This document shows positions 6,667 through 7,081 of a stretch of DNA of 7,081 nucleotides, in pieces. Origin of the DNA: Candidatus Thorarchaeota archaeon (lineage in GTDB: Archaea; Asgardarchaeota; Thorarchaeia; Thorarchaeales; Thorarchaeaceae); NCBI GenBank assembly GCA_030642465.1, contig DAOWNS010000095.1, positions 1 to 7,081 on the forward strand. Direction: 5' to 3'. A program made the position numbers and the translations under genes. The number at the start of each line of letters is the position of its first letter. Positions within the stretch are counted from its first letter, which is position 1. The notes under the pieces are model-generated. The model was given only the letters and a program-made list of their open reading frames with translations, made no database searches and had not been told where the DNA came from.

Positions 6667-7081
6667 CTATAGTTCCAATTTCTTGATTATCTTCGCTGGT
6701 GGGAGTGTGATGTCTGTGTCGAAGTAGAGGCCTATCATTGGGTTCACCATTTCAACTAGAGTAAGGTCATCGTAACCTCCCTTGAATAACTCAATCTCAA
6801 CGTCACCTGATCGGCCGTTCTTCACATCGTAAACGAGATGTGCAGCGGTTAGGGCAGCGGAATCAAATCCGTCTGCATTCGCTGATGGGATTAGCTTGAG
6901 GTTGATGTTTGGACCGCTATCAATCCAATCTCCCTCATCATCGAATGTGCATGTCGCCCTCATGAGGACCTCTCCTCCACGCTCAGTGGTGGCAACCAAT
7001 GTGTCATCCTTCCACTTCATGGATACCTTGGCATACTTGCGGGGATATCCCCACACCTCTCTGCCTACGGCAATGGCAACA
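6667..7081 (-). CDS. Acetoacetate decarboxylase family protein (partial, N-terminus missing)
   Basis: The last ~138 residues are present; the 5' part lies beyond the right edge. The retained start, AIAVGREVWGYPRKYAKV, closely matches AIAVGRELSAYPKKLGYP of Clostridium acetobutylicum acetoacetate decarboxylase as I remember it. The tail, DITLPPAKIIKKLEL, also fits that enzyme's C-terminus, so the domain end is intact. The characterised enzyme forms a Schiff base on the first lysine of YPKK (Lys115). Here that position is Arg and only the second lysine remains, so decarboxylation of acetoacetate by the standard mechanism is doubtful. The superfamily includes members with aldolase/dehydratase-like chemistry. 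An in-frame GTG at 7056 falls inside the conserved motif and is not a real start. The gene is convergent with the transporter and has no evident functional tie to it. Confidence 0.85.
   Translation of the reverse strand, partial: VAIAVGREVWGYPRKYAKVSMKWKDDTLVATTERGGEVLMRATCTFDDEGDWIDSGPNINLKLIPSANADGFDSAALTAAHLVYDVKNGRSGDVEIELFKGGYDDLTLVEMVNPMIGLYFDTDITLPPAKIIKKLEL

Noticed and set aside
6648..6670. A bidirectional terminator in the convergent junction.
   Set aside because: There is no inverted repeat and only a short pyrimidine run; the gap is too short to argue for a dedicated structure.
1..7081. CRISPR arrays, tRNA or rRNA genes, insertion sequences or long repeats.
   Set aside because: On reading both strands I found no regularly spaced repeats, no cloverleaf-like segment and no transposase frames; almost all sequence is accounted for by seven protein genes.

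Overview
The window looks archaeal. It carries a lipoate-assembly gene set of the LipS1/LipS2 type, a flavoprotein of the geranylgeranyl-reductase superfamily, and start sites preceded by GGTGA-type Shine-Dalgarno motifs. The first gene of the rightward operon has no such motif. Base composition is moderate and coding density very high. I cannot place it in a phylum from sequence alone; a mesophilic or moderately thermophilic lineage such as Asgard/Thorarchaeia or Thermoplasmatota is a guess.

Left part (1-4036, all minus strand, so read right to left): a compact operon of four genes. The order is a BioB/HydE-like radical SAM protein (LipS1-like), a second radical SAM protein (LipS2-like), a lipoate/octanoate-protein ligase fused to a cysteine-rich DUF116-like domain, and the N-terminal part of an FAD-dependent oxidoreductase (LipT-like) that runs off the left edge. 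Genes overlap or nearly touch, which suggests co-transcription and translational coupling. The inferred pathway is: the ligase loads octanoate (or free lipoate) onto a lipoyl domain, LipS1 and LipS2 insert the two sulfurs, and the flavoprotein may supply electrons. The acceptor protein (H-protein, E2 or LbpA-like) is not in the window.

Middle (4037-4167): a 131-bp divergent intergenic region with AT-rich, TATA-like candidates for both operons.

Right part (4168-6647, plus strand): a two-gene ABC-2 type exporter, made of an ATPase followed by a large permease that begins with TTG inside the ATPase stop (TTGA overlap). The substrate is unknown.

Right edge (6667-7081, minus strand): the C-terminal part of an acetoacetate-decarboxylase-family protein, convergent with the permease across 19 bp. 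Its active-site pair reads Arg-Lys where the characterised enzyme has Lys-Lys.

The most notable points are the ligase-DUF116 fusion inside a lipoate-assembly operon, a possible AUU start for the flavoprotein, extra cysteine groups in both radical SAM proteins, and the altered active-site lysine in the decarboxylase-like protein.
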